From Xylocopa sonorina (Eukaryota > Arthropoda > Insecta > Hymenoptera > Apidae), in NCBI RefSeq assembly GCF_050948175.1, contig NW_027490133.1, forward strand, positions 930,001-994,000: a stretch of 64,000 bases of DNA, read 5' to 3'. Below the pieces are notes generated by a model, which ran no database searches, was not told the DNA's origin, and saw only the letters and a list, made by a program, of their open reading frames with translations. The first letter of the stretch is position 1; each line of letters opens with the position of its first letter. A program made the position numbers and the translations under genes. Positions 38,573 to 52,595 of the stretch are shown here, piece by piece.

Positions 38573-40051
38573 ATGAAACATAGAAATGAGATGCGATATC
38601 GCGATTTAAGAAGCATTAGAACTCCAATGCTACGATACGTAGACATCTGCAAACGCTATTCCCTAGGAAGAAAGTGTCGCATTTACATTCTTTTGAAGCA
38701 AATACGAGGTATACATAACACTGCACAATGAATATTATATCTTATCATGAAACATGGAAATGAGATGCGATATCGCGATTTAAGCAGCATTAGAACTCTG
38801 TCGCTTCGATACGTAGACATCTGCGGACGCTATTTCCTAGCAAGGAAGTGTCGCATTTACATTCTTTTGAAGCGAATACCAGGTTATAACAGCACTCCGC
38901 TATGAATATTATATCTTATAATGAAACATAGAATTGAGATGCGATATCGCGATTTAAGCAGCATTAGGACTCTATTGCTTCGATATGTACACATCTGCAA
39001 ACGCTATTTGCTAGCAAGGGAGTGTCGCATTTACATTCTTTTGAAGTGAATACGAGGTTATGATAACACTCCACAATGAATATTATATCTTATCATGAAA
39101 CATAGAAATGAGATGCGATATGACGATTTAAGAAGCAGTAGATCCCTATTGCTTCGATACGTAGACATCTGCCAACGTTATTTCCTAGCAAGGAAGTGTC
39201 GCATTTACATTCTCTTGAAGTGAATACGAGGTATACATATCACTGCACAATGAATAATATATCTTATAGTGAAACATAGAAATGAGATGCGATATCGCGA
39301 TTTTAGAAGCATTAGAAACCTATTGCTTCGATACGTAGACATCTGCAAACGCTATTTCCTAGCAAGCAAGTTACGCACTTACAATGTTTTGGAGTGAATA
39401 CGAGGTATACATAACACTCCACAATGAATATTATATCTTATCATGAAACATAGAAATGAGATGCGATATCGCGTTTTAAGAAGCATTAGCACTCTATTGC
39501 TACGATACGTAGACATCTGCAGCAGCTATTTCTTAGCAGGGAAGTGTCGCATTTACACTACTTTGAACTGAATACGTGGTATACATGATACTTCGCAATG
39601 CATATTATATCCTATCATGAAACATAGGGATGAGATGCGATATCCCGTTTCAAGAAGCAATAGAACTTGATTGCTTCGATACGTAGACATCTGCAATCGC
39701 TATATCCTAGCAAGGAAGTGTCGCATTTATATTCATTTGTAGTGTATGCGAGGTATACATAACACTTCGCAATGAATATTATATGTTATAATGAAACATC
39801 GAAATGAGATGCGATATCTCGTTTTAAGAAGCATTATAACAAGCTGGCTACGATACGTAGACATATGCAAACGCTATTCCCTAGCAAGGAAGTGTCGCAT
39901 TTACATTCTTTTGAGGTGAATACGAGGTATACATGACATTGCACAATGAATATTATATATTATCATGAATCATAGAAATGAGATGCGATATCGCGATATA
40001 AGATGCATTAGAACTTTATTGCTACGATACGTAGACATCTGCAAACGCTAT
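38573..40051 (+). repeat. satellite segmental block E (copy 1 of E/F)
   Basis: About 1.48 kb repeated at offset 4700 (38621/43321, 38881/43581, 40021/44721), close to 27 monomers. About 15 substitutions were seen. Distinctive variants include AGGTTATAACAGC and CTGCAGCAGCTAT. Parts recur a third time in G2. No gene is seen. Confidence 0.88.
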
Positions 40052-43000
40052 TTCCTAGCAAGGAAGTGTCGGATTTACATTCACTTGAAGTGTATGCGAG
40101 GTATTCGTGACACTTCGCAATGAATAATATATCTTGCCATGAAGCATAGAAATGAGATGCGATATCCCGTTTCAAGAAGCATTAGAACTCTATTGTTTCG
40201 ATACGTAGTCATCTGCAAACGCTATTTCCTAGCAAGGAATTGTCGCATTTAAATTCATTTGAAGTGTATGCGAGGTATACATAACACTTCGCAATGAATA
40301 TTATATCTTATCATGAAACATAGAAATGAGATGCGATATGGCGTTTAGAGAAGCATTAGAACTCTAATGCTACGATACGTAGACATCTGCAAACGCTACT
40401 TCCTAGTAAGGTAGTGCCGTATTTAGAATCTTTGGAAGTGAATACGAGGTATAGGTGACACTCCACAATGAATATTATACCTTAAAGCGAAACATAGAAA
40501 TGAAATGCGATATCCCGGTTTAAGAAGCATTAGTACTTTATTGCTTCGACACGTAGATATCTGCCAACACTATTTCCAAGCAATGAGGTGTCGCAATTAC
40601 ATTCATTTGAAGTGTATGCGAGGTATAAGTGATACTTCGCAATGAATATTATATCTTATCATGAAACATAGAAATGAGATGCGATATCATGTTTTAAGAA
40701 GCATTAGAACTCTATTGCTATTATACGTACACTTCAGCAAACGCTATTTCCTAGCAAGGAAGTGTCACATTTACATTCTTTTGTAGTGAATACGAGGTAT
40801 ACATGACAATTCGCAATGAATATTATATCTTATCATGAGGCATAGAAATAAGATGCGATACCGCGTTTTAAGATGCATTAGAACTCTATTGTTTCGATAC
40901 GTAGACACTTACAAACGCTATTTGCTAGCAAGGAAGTGTCGCATTTACATTCGTTTGAAGCGTATGCGATGTATACATGATACTTCGCAATGTATATTAT
41001 ATGTTATCATGAAACATAGAAATGAGATGCTATATCGCGTATTAAGAAGCATTAGATCTCCATTTCTATGATACGTAGACATCTGCAAACGCTACTTCCT
41101 AGCAAGGAAGTGTCGCTTTTATATAATTTTGAAGTGAATGCGAGGTACACATAACATTGCACAATGAATATTATATCTCATCATGAATAATAGAAATGAG
41201 ATGCGATATCGCGTTTTGAGAAGCATTAGAACTCTATTGCTACGATACGTAGACATCTGCAAACGTTATTTCCTAGCAAGGAAGTGTCGTATTTACATTC
41301 ATTTGAAGTGTATGCGAGGTATACATGACACTCCACAATGAATATTATATATTATCATGAAACATATAAATGAGATGCGATATCGCGTTTTGAGATGCAA
41401 TAGAAATCTAATACTACGATGCGCAGACATCTGCAAACGCTGTTTCCTAGCAAGGAACTGTCGCATTTACATTCATTTGAAGTGTATGCGAGGTATACAT
41501 AACACTTCGCAATGAATATTATATGTTATCATGAAACATAGAAATGAGATAAAATATATCTCGTTATGAGAAGCAATATAACACGATTGCTACGATACTT
41601 AGACATCTACAAACGCTATTTCATAGCAAGGACGTGTGGCATTTACATTCTTTTGAAGTAAATGCGAGGTATACATAACATTGCCCAATGAATATTATAT
41701 GTTATCATCAAACATCGAAATGAGATGCGATATCACGATTTAAGATGCATTAGAACTTTATTGCTTCGATACGTGGACATCTGCAAACGCTATTTCCTAG
41801 CAAGGAAGTGTCGAATTTACATTAATTTGAAGTGAATACGAGGAATACATAACAATTCGCAATGAATATTATATGTTATCATGAAACATAGAAATGAGAT
41901 GCGATATCTCGTTATGAGAAGCAATATAACACGATTGCTACGATACGTAGACATCTGCAAACGCTATTTCCTAGCAAGGAAGTGTCGCATTTACATTCAT
42001 TTGAAGTGAATACGAGGAATACATGAAACTTCGCAATGAATATTGTACCTTATCATGAAACATATAAATGTGATGTGATATCGCGTTTTAAGAAGCAATA
42101 GAACTCTATTGCTACGATACGTAGGCATCTGCAAACTTTATTTCCTAGCAAGGAAGTGTCGCATTTACATTCTTTTGAAGTGAATACGAGGTATACATGT
42201 AACTTCGCAATGAATATTATATCTTATCACGAAACATAGATATGAGATGCGACATCACGTTTTACGAAGCATTAGAACTGTATTGTTTCGATACGTGGAC
42301 ATCTGGAAACGCTATTTCCAAGCAAGGAAGTGTCGCATTTACATTCTTAGGAAGTGTAGACGAGGTATACATAACACTCCACAATGAATATTATATCTTA
42401 TCATGAAGCATATAAATGAGATGCGACATCATTTTTTACGAAGCGTTAGAACTGTATTGTTTCGATACGTAGACATCTGGAAACGCTATTTCCTAGCAAG
42501 GAAGTGTCGCATTTACATTCTTTTGATATGAAAACGAGGTATACATGACACCCCGCAATGAATATTATATCTTATTATGAAACATAGAAATGAAATGCGA
42601 TATCGCGTTTTAAGAAGCATTAGAACTCTATTGCTACGATACGTATACATATGGAGACCCTATTTCCTAGCAAGGAAGTGTCGCATTTACATTCTTCTGA
42701 AATGAATACGAGGTATTCTTAACACTTCACAATGAATATTATATCTTATCATGAAACCAAGGAATGAGGATCGATTTCGCGTTTTAAGAAGCATTAGAAC
42801 TCCTTTGCTACGATACGTAGACATCTGCAAAAGCAATTTCCTAGCAAGGAAATGTCGCATTTACAATCTTTTGAAGTGAATACGAGGTATACATAACACT
42901 CCACAATGAATATTATATCTTATCATGAAACATAGAAATGAGATGCAATATGGCGATTTAAGAAGCATTAGAACTCTATCGCTTCGATACGTAGACATCC

Positions 43001-43272
43001 GCTAACGCTATTTCCTAGCAAGGAAGTGCCGCAATTACGTTCGTTTGAAGTGTATACGAGGTATACATGACACTCCGCAGTGAATATTATATCTTATCAT
43101 AAAACGTAGAAATGAGATGCAATATCGCGTTTTAAGTGTTATTAGAACAATATTGCTTCGATACGGAGACATCTGCAAACGCTATTTCCTAGCATGGAAG
43201 TGTCGCATTTACATTCTTTTGAAGTGAATACGAGGTATACATAACACTCCACAATGAATATTATATCTTGTG
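40052..43272 (+). repeat. satellite between blocks E and F
   Basis: About 18-19 monomers. A two-monomer repeat is visible near 41531 and 41881 (GTTATGAGAAGCAATATAACACG variant), the first copy carrying a 2-bp expansion. 40835-41071 resembles 6281-6517, and 41598-41750 resembles 30632-30800. No gene is seen. Confidence 0.83.
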
Positions 43273-44751
43273 ATGAAACATAGAAATGAGATGCGATATC
43301 GCGATTTAAGAAGCATTAGAACTCCAATGCTACGATACGTAGACATCTGCAAACGCTATTCCCTAGGAAGGAAGTGTCGCATTTACATTCTTTTGAAGCG
43401 AATACGAGGTATACATAACACTGCACAATGAATATTATATCTTATCATGAAACATGGAAATGAGATGCGATATCGCGATTTAAGCAGCATTAGAACTCTG
43501 TCGCTTCGATACGTAGACATCTGCGGACGCTATTTCCTAGCAAGGAAGTGTCGCATTTACATTCTTTTGAAGCGAATACCAGGTTATGACAGCACTCCGC
43601 TATGAATATTATATCTTATAATGAAACATAGAAATGAGATGCGATATCGCGATTTAAGCAGCATTAGGACTCTATTGCTTCGATATGTACACATCTGCAA
43701 ACGCTATTTGCTAGCAAGGGAGTGTCGCATTTACATTCTTTTGAAGTGAATACGAGGTTATGATAACACTCCACAATGAATATTATATCTTATCATGAAA
43801 CAAAGAAATGAGATGCGATATGACGATTTAAGAAGCAGTAGATCCCTATTGCTTCGATACGTAGACATCTGCCAACGTTATTTTCTAGCAAGGAAGTGTC
43901 GCATTTACATTCTCTTGAAGTGAATACGAGGTATACATAGCACTGCACAATGAATAATATATCTTATAGTGAAACATAGCAATGAGATGCGATATCGTGA
44001 TTTTAGAAGCATTAGAAACCTATTGCTTCGATACCTAGACATCTGCAAACGCTATTTCCTAGCAAGCAAGTTACGCATTTACATTGTTTTGGAGTGAATA
44101 CGAGGTATACATAACACTCCACAATGAATATTATATCTTATCATGAAACATAGAAATGAGATGCGATATCGCGTTTTAAGAAGCATTAGCACTCTATTGC
44201 TACGATACGTAGACATCTGCAGCAGCTATATCTTAGCAGGGAAGTGTCGCATTTACACTATTTTGAACTGAATACGAGGTATACATGATACTTCGCAATG
44301 CATATTATATCCTATCATGAAACATAGGGATGAGATGCGATATCCCGTTTCAAGAAGCAATAGAACTTGATTGCTTCGATACGTAGACATCTGCAATCGC
44401 TATATCCTAGCAAGGAAGTGTCGCATTTATATTCATTTGTAGTGTATGCGAGGTATACATAACACTTCGCAATGAATATTATATGTTATCATGAAACATC
44501 GAAATGAGATGCGATATCTCGTTTTAAGAAGCATTATAACAAGCTGGCTACGATACGTAGACATATGCAAACGCTATTCCCTAGCAAGGAAGTGTCGCAT
44601 TTACATTCTTTTGAGGTGAATACAAGGTATACATGACATTGCACAATGAATATTATATATTATCATGAATCATAGAAATGAGATGCGATATCGCGATATA
44701 AGATGCATTAGAACTTTATTGCTACGATACGTAGACATCTGCAAACGCTAT
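43273..44751 (+). repeat. satellite segmental block F (copy 2 of E/F)
   Basis: Partner of block E at offset 4700. From 43773 onward it overlaps block G1, so this part of the array exists three times (E, F/G1, G2). F and G2 are far more alike than either is to E, giving a relative order of duplication. Confidence 0.88.
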
Positions 44752-45993
44752 TCCCTAGCATGGAAGTGTCGCATTTACATTCTTTTGAAGTGAATACGAG
44801 GTATACATAACACTCCACAATGAATATTATATCTTGTGATGAAACATAGAAATGAGATGCGATATCGCGATTTAAAGGGGCACTAGAAATCTATTGAGAC
44901 GATACAAAGACATCTGCAAACGCTATTTAATAGCAAGGAAGTGTCGCATTTACATTCATTTGTAGTTTATGCGAGGTGTAAGTGACACTCCACAATGAAT
45001 ATTATATCTTATCATGAAACATAGAAATGAGATGCGATATTGCGATTTCAGAAGCATTAGAACCCTATTGCTCGATACGTAGACATCTGCAAACGCTATT
45101 TCCTAGCAAGGAAGTGTCGCATTAACATTCTTTTGCGGTGAATACGAGGTATACACAATACCCCACAATGAATATTATATCTTATCATGAAACATAGAAA
45201 TATGATGCGACATCTCGTTTTAAGAAGCATTAGAGCTCTATTGCTTAGATACGGAAACATCTGCAAACTCTATTTCCTAGAATGGAAGTGTCGCATTTAC
45301 ATTCTTATGAAGTGAATACGAGGTGTACGTGACACTTCGCAATGAATATTATATCTTATCATGAAACATAGAAATGCGATGCGACATCTAGTTTTAAGAA
45401 GCATTAGAACACTTTTGTTTCGATACGTTGACATCTGCAAACGCTATTTCCTAGCAATGAAGTGTCACATGTACATTCATTTGACGTGTATGCGAGGTAT
45501 ACATGAAACTTCGCAATGAATATTATATGTTACCATGAAACATAGAAATGAGATGCGATATTGCGATTTCAGAAGCATAGGACCTCTATTGCTTCGATAC
45601 AGAGACATCTGCAAACGCTAATTCCTGGCAAGGAAGAGTCGCATTTACATTCATTTGAAGAGAATACGAGGAATACATGCAACTTCGCAATGAATATTAT
45701 ATCTTATCATGAAACATAGAAATGAGATGCGATATCGCGTTTTGAGAAGCATTAGAACTCTATTGCTACTATACGCAGACTTCGGCAAACGCTATTTCCT
45801 AGCAAGGAAGTGTCGCATTTACATTCGTTTGAAGTGAATACGAGGTATGCATGTAACTTCGCAATGAATATTATATCTTATCATGAAACATAGAAATGAA
45901 ATACGGTATCCCGTTTTAAGCAGCATTAGAACACTATTGCTTCGATACGTAGACATCTGCAAACGCTATTTCCTAGCAGGGAAGTGTCGCATT
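43773..45993 (+). repeat. satellite segmental block G1
   Basis: About 2.22 kb repeated at 46731-48951 at an offset of exactly 2958 bp = 17 x 174. No difference was found by eye in the stretches compared. The match starts after a CACTCC(A/G) difference and ends at CGCATTT. With the following spacer it forms one 17-monomer unit. Confidence 0.92.
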
Positions 45994-46730
45994 TTCATTC
46001 TTTTCAAGTGAATACGCGGTATACATGACATTTCGAAATGAATATTATTCCTTATCACGAAACATAGAAATAAGATACGATATCCCGTTTTAAGAAGCAT
46101 TAGAATTCTATTGCTTCGTTACGTAGACATCTGCCTACGCTATTACCCTGCAAAGAAGTGTCGCATTTACATTCTTTTGAAGTGAATACGAGGTATACAC
46201 AATACCCCACAATGAATATTATATCTTATCATGAAACATAGAAATGTGATGCGAAATCGCGATTTAAGAAGCATTAGAACTCTAATGCTACGTTACGTAG
46301 ACATCTGCAAACGCTATTTCCTAGCAAGGGAGATTCACTCTACATTCATTTGAAGTGTATGCGAGGTATACAAGACACCTTCGCAATGAATATTATATCT
46401 TATCATGAAACATAGAAATGAGATGCGATATCGCGTTTTGAGAAGCATTAGAACTCTATTGCTACGATACATAGACATCTGCCAACGCTATTTCCTAGCA
46501 GGGAAGTGCCGCATTTACATTCATTTGAAGTGTAGACGAGATAAATATAACACTGCACAATGAAAATTATATCTTATCATGAAACATAGAAATGAGATGC
46601 GATATCGCCAATTAAGGGATAATAGAACTCTACTTCCTCGATACGTGGACATGAGCAAACGCTACTTCCTTGCAAGGAAGTGTCACATTTACATTCTTTT
46701 GAAGTGGATACGAGGTATACATGACACTCC
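45994..46730 (+). repeat. satellite spacer completing the 17-monomer unit
   Basis: About 4.2 ordinary monomers between G1 and G2, without a copy after G2. One carries the CACAATACCCCAC variant also seen near 45150. No gene is seen. Confidence 0.8.
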
Positions 46731-48951
46731 GCAATGAATATTATATCTTATCATGAAACAAAGAAATGAGATGCGATATGACGATTTAAGAAGCAGTAGA
46801 TCCCTATTGCTTCGATACGTAGACATCTGCCAACGTTATTTTCTAGCAAGGAAGTGTCGCATTTACATTCTCTTGAAGTGAATACGAGGTATACATAGCA
46901 CTGCACAATGAATAATATATCTTATAGTGAAACATAGCAATGAGATGCGATATCGTGATTTTAGAAGCATTAGAAACCTATTGCTTCGATACCTAGACAT
47001 CTGCAAACGCTATTTCCTAGCAAGCAAGTTACGCATTTACATTGTTTTGGAGTGAATACGAGGTATACATAACACTCCACAATGAATATTATATCTTATC
47101 ATGAAACATAGAAATGAGATGCGATATCGCGTTTTAAGAAGCATTAGCACTCTATTGCTACGATACGTAGACATCTGCAGCAGCTATATCTTAGCAGGGA
47201 AGTGTCGCATTTACACTATTTTGAACTGAATACGAGGTATACATGATACTTCGCAATGCATATTATATCCTATCATGAAACATAGGGATGAGATGCGATA
47301 TCCCGTTTCAAGAAGCAATAGAACTTGATTGCTTCGATACGTAGACATCTGCAATCGCTATATCCTAGCAAGGAAGTGTCGCATTTATATTCATTTGTAG
47401 TGTATGCGAGGTATACATAACACTTCGCAATGAATATTATATGTTATCATGAAACATCGAAATGAGATGCGATATCTCGTTTTAAGAAGCATTATAACAA
47501 GCTGGCTACGATACGTAGACATATGCAAACGCTATTCCCTAGCAAGGAAGTGTCGCATTTACATTCTTTTGAGGTGAATACAAGGTATACATGACATTGC
47601 ACAATGAATATTATATATTATCATGAATCATAGAAATGAGATGCGATATCGCGATATAAGATGCATTAGAACTTTATTGCTACGATACGTAGACATCTGC
47701 AAACGCTATTCCCTAGCATGGAAGTGTCGCATTTACATTCTTTTGAAGTGAATACGAGGTATACATAACACTCCACAATGAATATTATATCTTGTGATGA
47801 AACATAGAAATGAGATGCGATATCGCGATTTAAAGGGGCACTAGAAATCTATTGAGACGATACAAAGACATCTGCAAACGCTATTTAATAGCAAGGAAGT
47901 GTCGCATTTACATTCATTTGTAGTTTATGCGAGGTGTAAGTGACACTCCACAATGAATATTATATCTTATCATGAAACATAGAAATGAGATGCGATATTG
48001 CGATTTCAGAAGCATTAGAACCCTATTGCTCGATACGTAGACATCTGCAAACGCTATTTCCTAGCAAGGAAGTGTCGCATTAACATTCTTTTGCGGTGAA
48101 TACGAGGTATACACAATACCCCACAATGAATATTATATCTTATCATGAAACATAGAAATATGATGCGACATCTCGTTTTAAGAAGCATTAGAGCTCTATT
48201 GCTTAGATACGGAAACATCTGCAAACTCTATTTCCTAGAATGGAAGTGTCGCATTTACATTCTTATGAAGTGAATACGAGGTGTACGTGACACTTCGCAA
48301 TGAATATTATATCTTATCATGAAACATAGAAATGCGATGCGACATCTAGTTTTAAGAAGCATTAGAACACTTTTGTTTCGATACGTTGACATCTGCAAAC
48401 GCTATTTCCTAGCAATGAAGTGTCACATGTACATTCATTTGACGTGTATGCGAGGTATACATGAAACTTCGCAATGAATATTATATGTTACCATGAAACA
48501 TAGAAATGAGATGCGATATTGCGATTTCAGAAGCATAGGACCTCTATTGCTTCGATACAGAGACATCTGCAAACGCTAATTCCTGGCAAGGAAGAGTCGC
48601 ATTTACATTCATTTGAAGAGAATACGAGGAATACATGCAACTTCGCAATGAATATTATATCTTATCATGAAACATAGAAATGAGATGCGATATCGCGTTT
48701 TGAGAAGCATTAGAACTCTATTGCTACTATACGCAGACTTCGGCAAACGCTATTTCCTAGCAAGGAAGTGTCGCATTTACATTCGTTTGAAGTGAATACG
48801 AGGTATGCATGTAACTTCGCAATGAATATTATATCTTATCATGAAACATAGAAATGAAATACGGTATCCCGTTTTAAGCAGCATTAGAACACTATTGCTT
48901 CGATACGTAGACATCTGCAAACGCTATTTCCTAGCAGGGAAGTGTCGCATT
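46731..48951 (+). repeat. satellite segmental block G2
   Basis: Second copy of G1, apparently identical over 2.2 kb. At 48952 it switches into block-H-type sequence, so a recombination joint lies at or just before the CGCATTTACATTC stretch here. Confidence 0.92.
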
Positions 48952-49774
48952 TACATTCTTTTGAAGTGTAGACGAGGAATACATAACACTTCGCAACGAA
49001 TATTATACCTTATCATCAAACATAGAAATGAGATGCGATATCTCGTTCTAAGAAGCATTAGAACTCTACTGCTACGATACGTAGATATCTGCAGGCGCTA
49101 CTTCCTAGCAAGGAAGTGTCGCATTTACACTATTTTGAACTGAATACGAGGTATACATGACACTTCGCAATGCATATCATATCCTATCATGAAACATAGA
49201 GATGAGTTGCGATATCGCGATTTAAGTAGCATTAGAACTCTATTGCTACGAGACGTAGACATCTGCAAACGCTATTTCCTAGGAAGGAAGTGGAGCATTT
49301 ACATTCTTTTGACTTTAATACGTCGTATACATGACACTTCGCAATGAACATTATATCTTATCATGAAACATAGAAATGAGATGCGATATCGCGATTTAAG
49401 AAGCATTAGAACACTGTTTGCTACAATAAGTAGACATCTGCAAACGCTAGTTCCTAGCAAGGAAGTGTCGCATTTACATTCCTTTGTTGTGAATACGAGG
49501 TATACATGACTCTTCGCAATGAATATTATATCTTATCATGAAACATAGAAATGAGATGCGATGTCTCGTTTGAAGAAGCATTAGAACCCTATTGTTTCTA
49601 TACGTAGACATCTGCAAACGCTATTTCCTAGCAAGGAAGTGTCGCATTTACATTCTTCTGAAGCGAATACGAGGTTTACATGACACTTCGCGATGAATAT
49701 CATATCATCACGAAACATAGAAATAAGATGCGATATCGCGATTTAAGAAGCATTAGAACTCTATTGCTACGATA
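48934..49774 (+). repeat. satellite block H, copy 2
   Basis: Partner of 34670-35510 at offset 14264. It includes the GTGGAGCATTT variant (about 49291) and the GATGAATATCATATCA short variant near 49692. The copies differ by roughly 3-5% by eye. Confidence 0.8.
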
Positions 49775-51030
49775 CGTAGACATCTGCCAACGCTATTTCC
49801 TACCAAGGAAGTGTCGCATTTACATTCATTTGAAGTGTATGCGAGAAATACATGACACTTCCCAATGAATACTATATCTTATCATGAAACATAAAAATGA
49901 GATGCGAAATCTCGTTTTAAGAAGCATTAGAACTCAATTGCTTCGATACGTAGACATCTGCCAACGCTATTACCTACCAAGGAAGTGTCGCATTTACATT
50001 CATTTGAAGTGTATGCGAGAAATACATGACACTTCGCAATGAAAACTATATCATCTCATGAAACATAGAAATGAGATGCGACATCTTCTTTTATGAAGCA
50101 TTAGAACACTATTGTTTCGATACCTAGACATCTGGAAACGCTATTTCCTAGCAAGGAAGTGTCGCATTTACATTCTTTTGAAGTGAATACAAGGTATACA
50201 TGACACATCGCAACGAATATCATATCTTATCATGAAACATATAAATGAGATGCGATATCGCGAATTAAGAAGCATTAGAACACTATTGCTTCGATACGTA
50301 GATATCTGGAAACGTTATTTCCTAGAAAGGAAGTGTCGCATTTAAATTCATTTAAAGTGTGGACGAGGAATACATAACGCTTCGCAATGAATATTATATA
50401 TTATCATGAGACATAGAAATGCGATGCGATATCGCGTTTTAAGAAGCATTAGAACTCTATTGCTTCGAGACGTAGACATCTGAAAACGCTATTTCCTAGG
50501 AAGGAAGTGTGGCATTTACATTCATTTAAAGTGTAGACGAGGAATACGTAACACTTCGCAATGAATATGATATATTATCATGAGACATAGAAATGATATG
50601 GATTTCGCGTTTTAAGAAGCATTAGAACTCTATTGCTTCGATACGGAGACATGTGCAATCGCTATTTCCTAGCGAGGAAGTGTGGCATTTGCACTCCTTT
50701 GAAGGGAATGCAAGGTATACATAACACTCCACAATGAATATTATATCTTATCATGGAACATAGAAATGAGATGCGATATCGCGATTTAAAAAGGATTGGA
50801 ACTCTATTACTACGATACGTAGACATCTGCAAAATCTATTTAATAGCAAGGAAGTGTCGCGTTTACATTCTTTTGAAGCGAATACGAGGTTTACATAACA
50901 CTGCACAATGAATATTTTATCTTACCATGAAACATAGTAATGTGATGTGATATCGCGTTTCAAGAAGCATTAGAACTCTATTGCTTTGATACGTAGACAT
51001 TTGCAATCGCTATTTCCCAGCAAGGAAGTG
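49775..51030 (+). repeat. satellite, about seven ordinary monomers
   Basis: Plain monomers. Two neighbours near 49810 and 49985 share a GCGAGAAATACATGACAC variant, a recent single-monomer duplication. No gene is seen. Confidence 0.82.
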
Positions 51031-52595
51031 ACGCAATATCATTCTTTTGAAGTGAATACGAGGTATACATAACACTGCACAATGAATATTATATCTTACC
51101 ATGAAACATAGGACTGAGATGCGATATCACGATTTAAGCAGCATTAGAACTCAATTGCTTCGATACCTAGACATCTGCAAACGCTATTTCCTAGCAAGCA
51201 AGTGTCCCATTTACATTGTTTTGAAGTGAATACGAGGTATACAAAACACTGCACAATGAATATTATATCTTATCATGATACATAGAAATGGGATGCGATA
51301 TCGCGTTTTAAGAAGAATTAGAACTCTATTGCTTCGATACTTAGATAACTGCAAACACTGTTTAATAGCAAGGAAGTGTCGCACTACATTCTTTTGAAGT
51401 CAGTACGAGGTATACATAACACTGCACAATGAAAATTATATCTTATCATGATACATAGAAGAGTGTTGCGATATGGCGTTTTAAGAAGCATTAGAACTCA
51501 ATTGCTACGATACGTAGACACCTGCAAACGCTATTTCCTAGCAAGGAAGTGTAGCATTTACATTGTTTTGAAGTGAATACGAGGTATACATGACACTTGG
51601 CAATTAATACTGTATCTTATCATGGAACATAGAAATGAGATGCGATATCGCGTTTTAAGAAGAATTGGAACTCAATTGCTACGATACGTAGACATCTGCA
51701 AACGCTATTTCCTAGCAAGGAAGTGTCGCATTTACATTCTTTTGAAGCGAATACGAGGTGTACATAACACTGAACAATGAATATTATATCTTATCATGAA
51801 ACATAGAAATGGAATGCGATATCGCGATTTAAGCAGCATTAGAATTCTATTGCTTCGATACGTAGACACCTGCAAACGCTATTTCCTAGCAAGGAAGTGT
51901 AGCATTTACATTCTTTTGAAGTGAATACGAGGTATACATGACACTTGGCAATTAATATTGTATCTTATCATGAAACATAGAAATGGGATGCGATATCGCG
52001 TTTTAAGAAGAATTAGAACTCTATTGCTATGATACGTAGACATCTGCAAACGCTATTTCCTAGCAAGGAAGTGTCGCATTTACATTCTTTTGAAGCGAAT
52101 ACGAGGTATACATAACACTGAACAATGAATATTATATCTTATCATGAAACATAGAAATGGGAGGCGATATCGCGATTTAAGCAGCATTAGAATTCTATTG
52201 CTTCGATACGTAGACACCTGCAAACGCTATTTCCTAGCAAGGAAGTGTAGCATTTACATTCGTTTGAAGCGAAAACGAGGTATACATGACACTTGGCAAT
52301 TAATATTGTATCTTATCATGAAACATAGAAATGAGATGCGATATCGCGTCCTAAGAGGAATTAGAACTCTATTGCTACGATACGTAGACGTCGGCAGGCG
52401 CTATTTCCTAGCAAGGAGTTGTCGCATTTACATTCTTTTGAAGTGTAGACGAGATATACATAACACTGCACAATAAATATTATATCTTATCATGAAACAT
52501 AGAAATGAGATGCGATATTGCGTTTTAAGAAGAATTAGAGCTCTATTGCTACGATACATAGACATCTGCAAACGCTATTTCCTAGCAAGGAAGTG
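51031..52595 (+). repeat. nine-monomer higher-order repeat I, copy 1
   Basis: The ACGCAATATC variant marks the unit start at 51031, 52596 and 54161, giving a period of 1565 bp (9 x 174 minus 1). The missing base is in the GTCGCACTACATTC variant. Inside the unit a two-monomer subunit repeats: GACACTTGGC occurs at 51592, 51940 and 52288, each 348 bp apart. This is a nested higher-order structure. No gene is seen. Confidence 0.94.
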
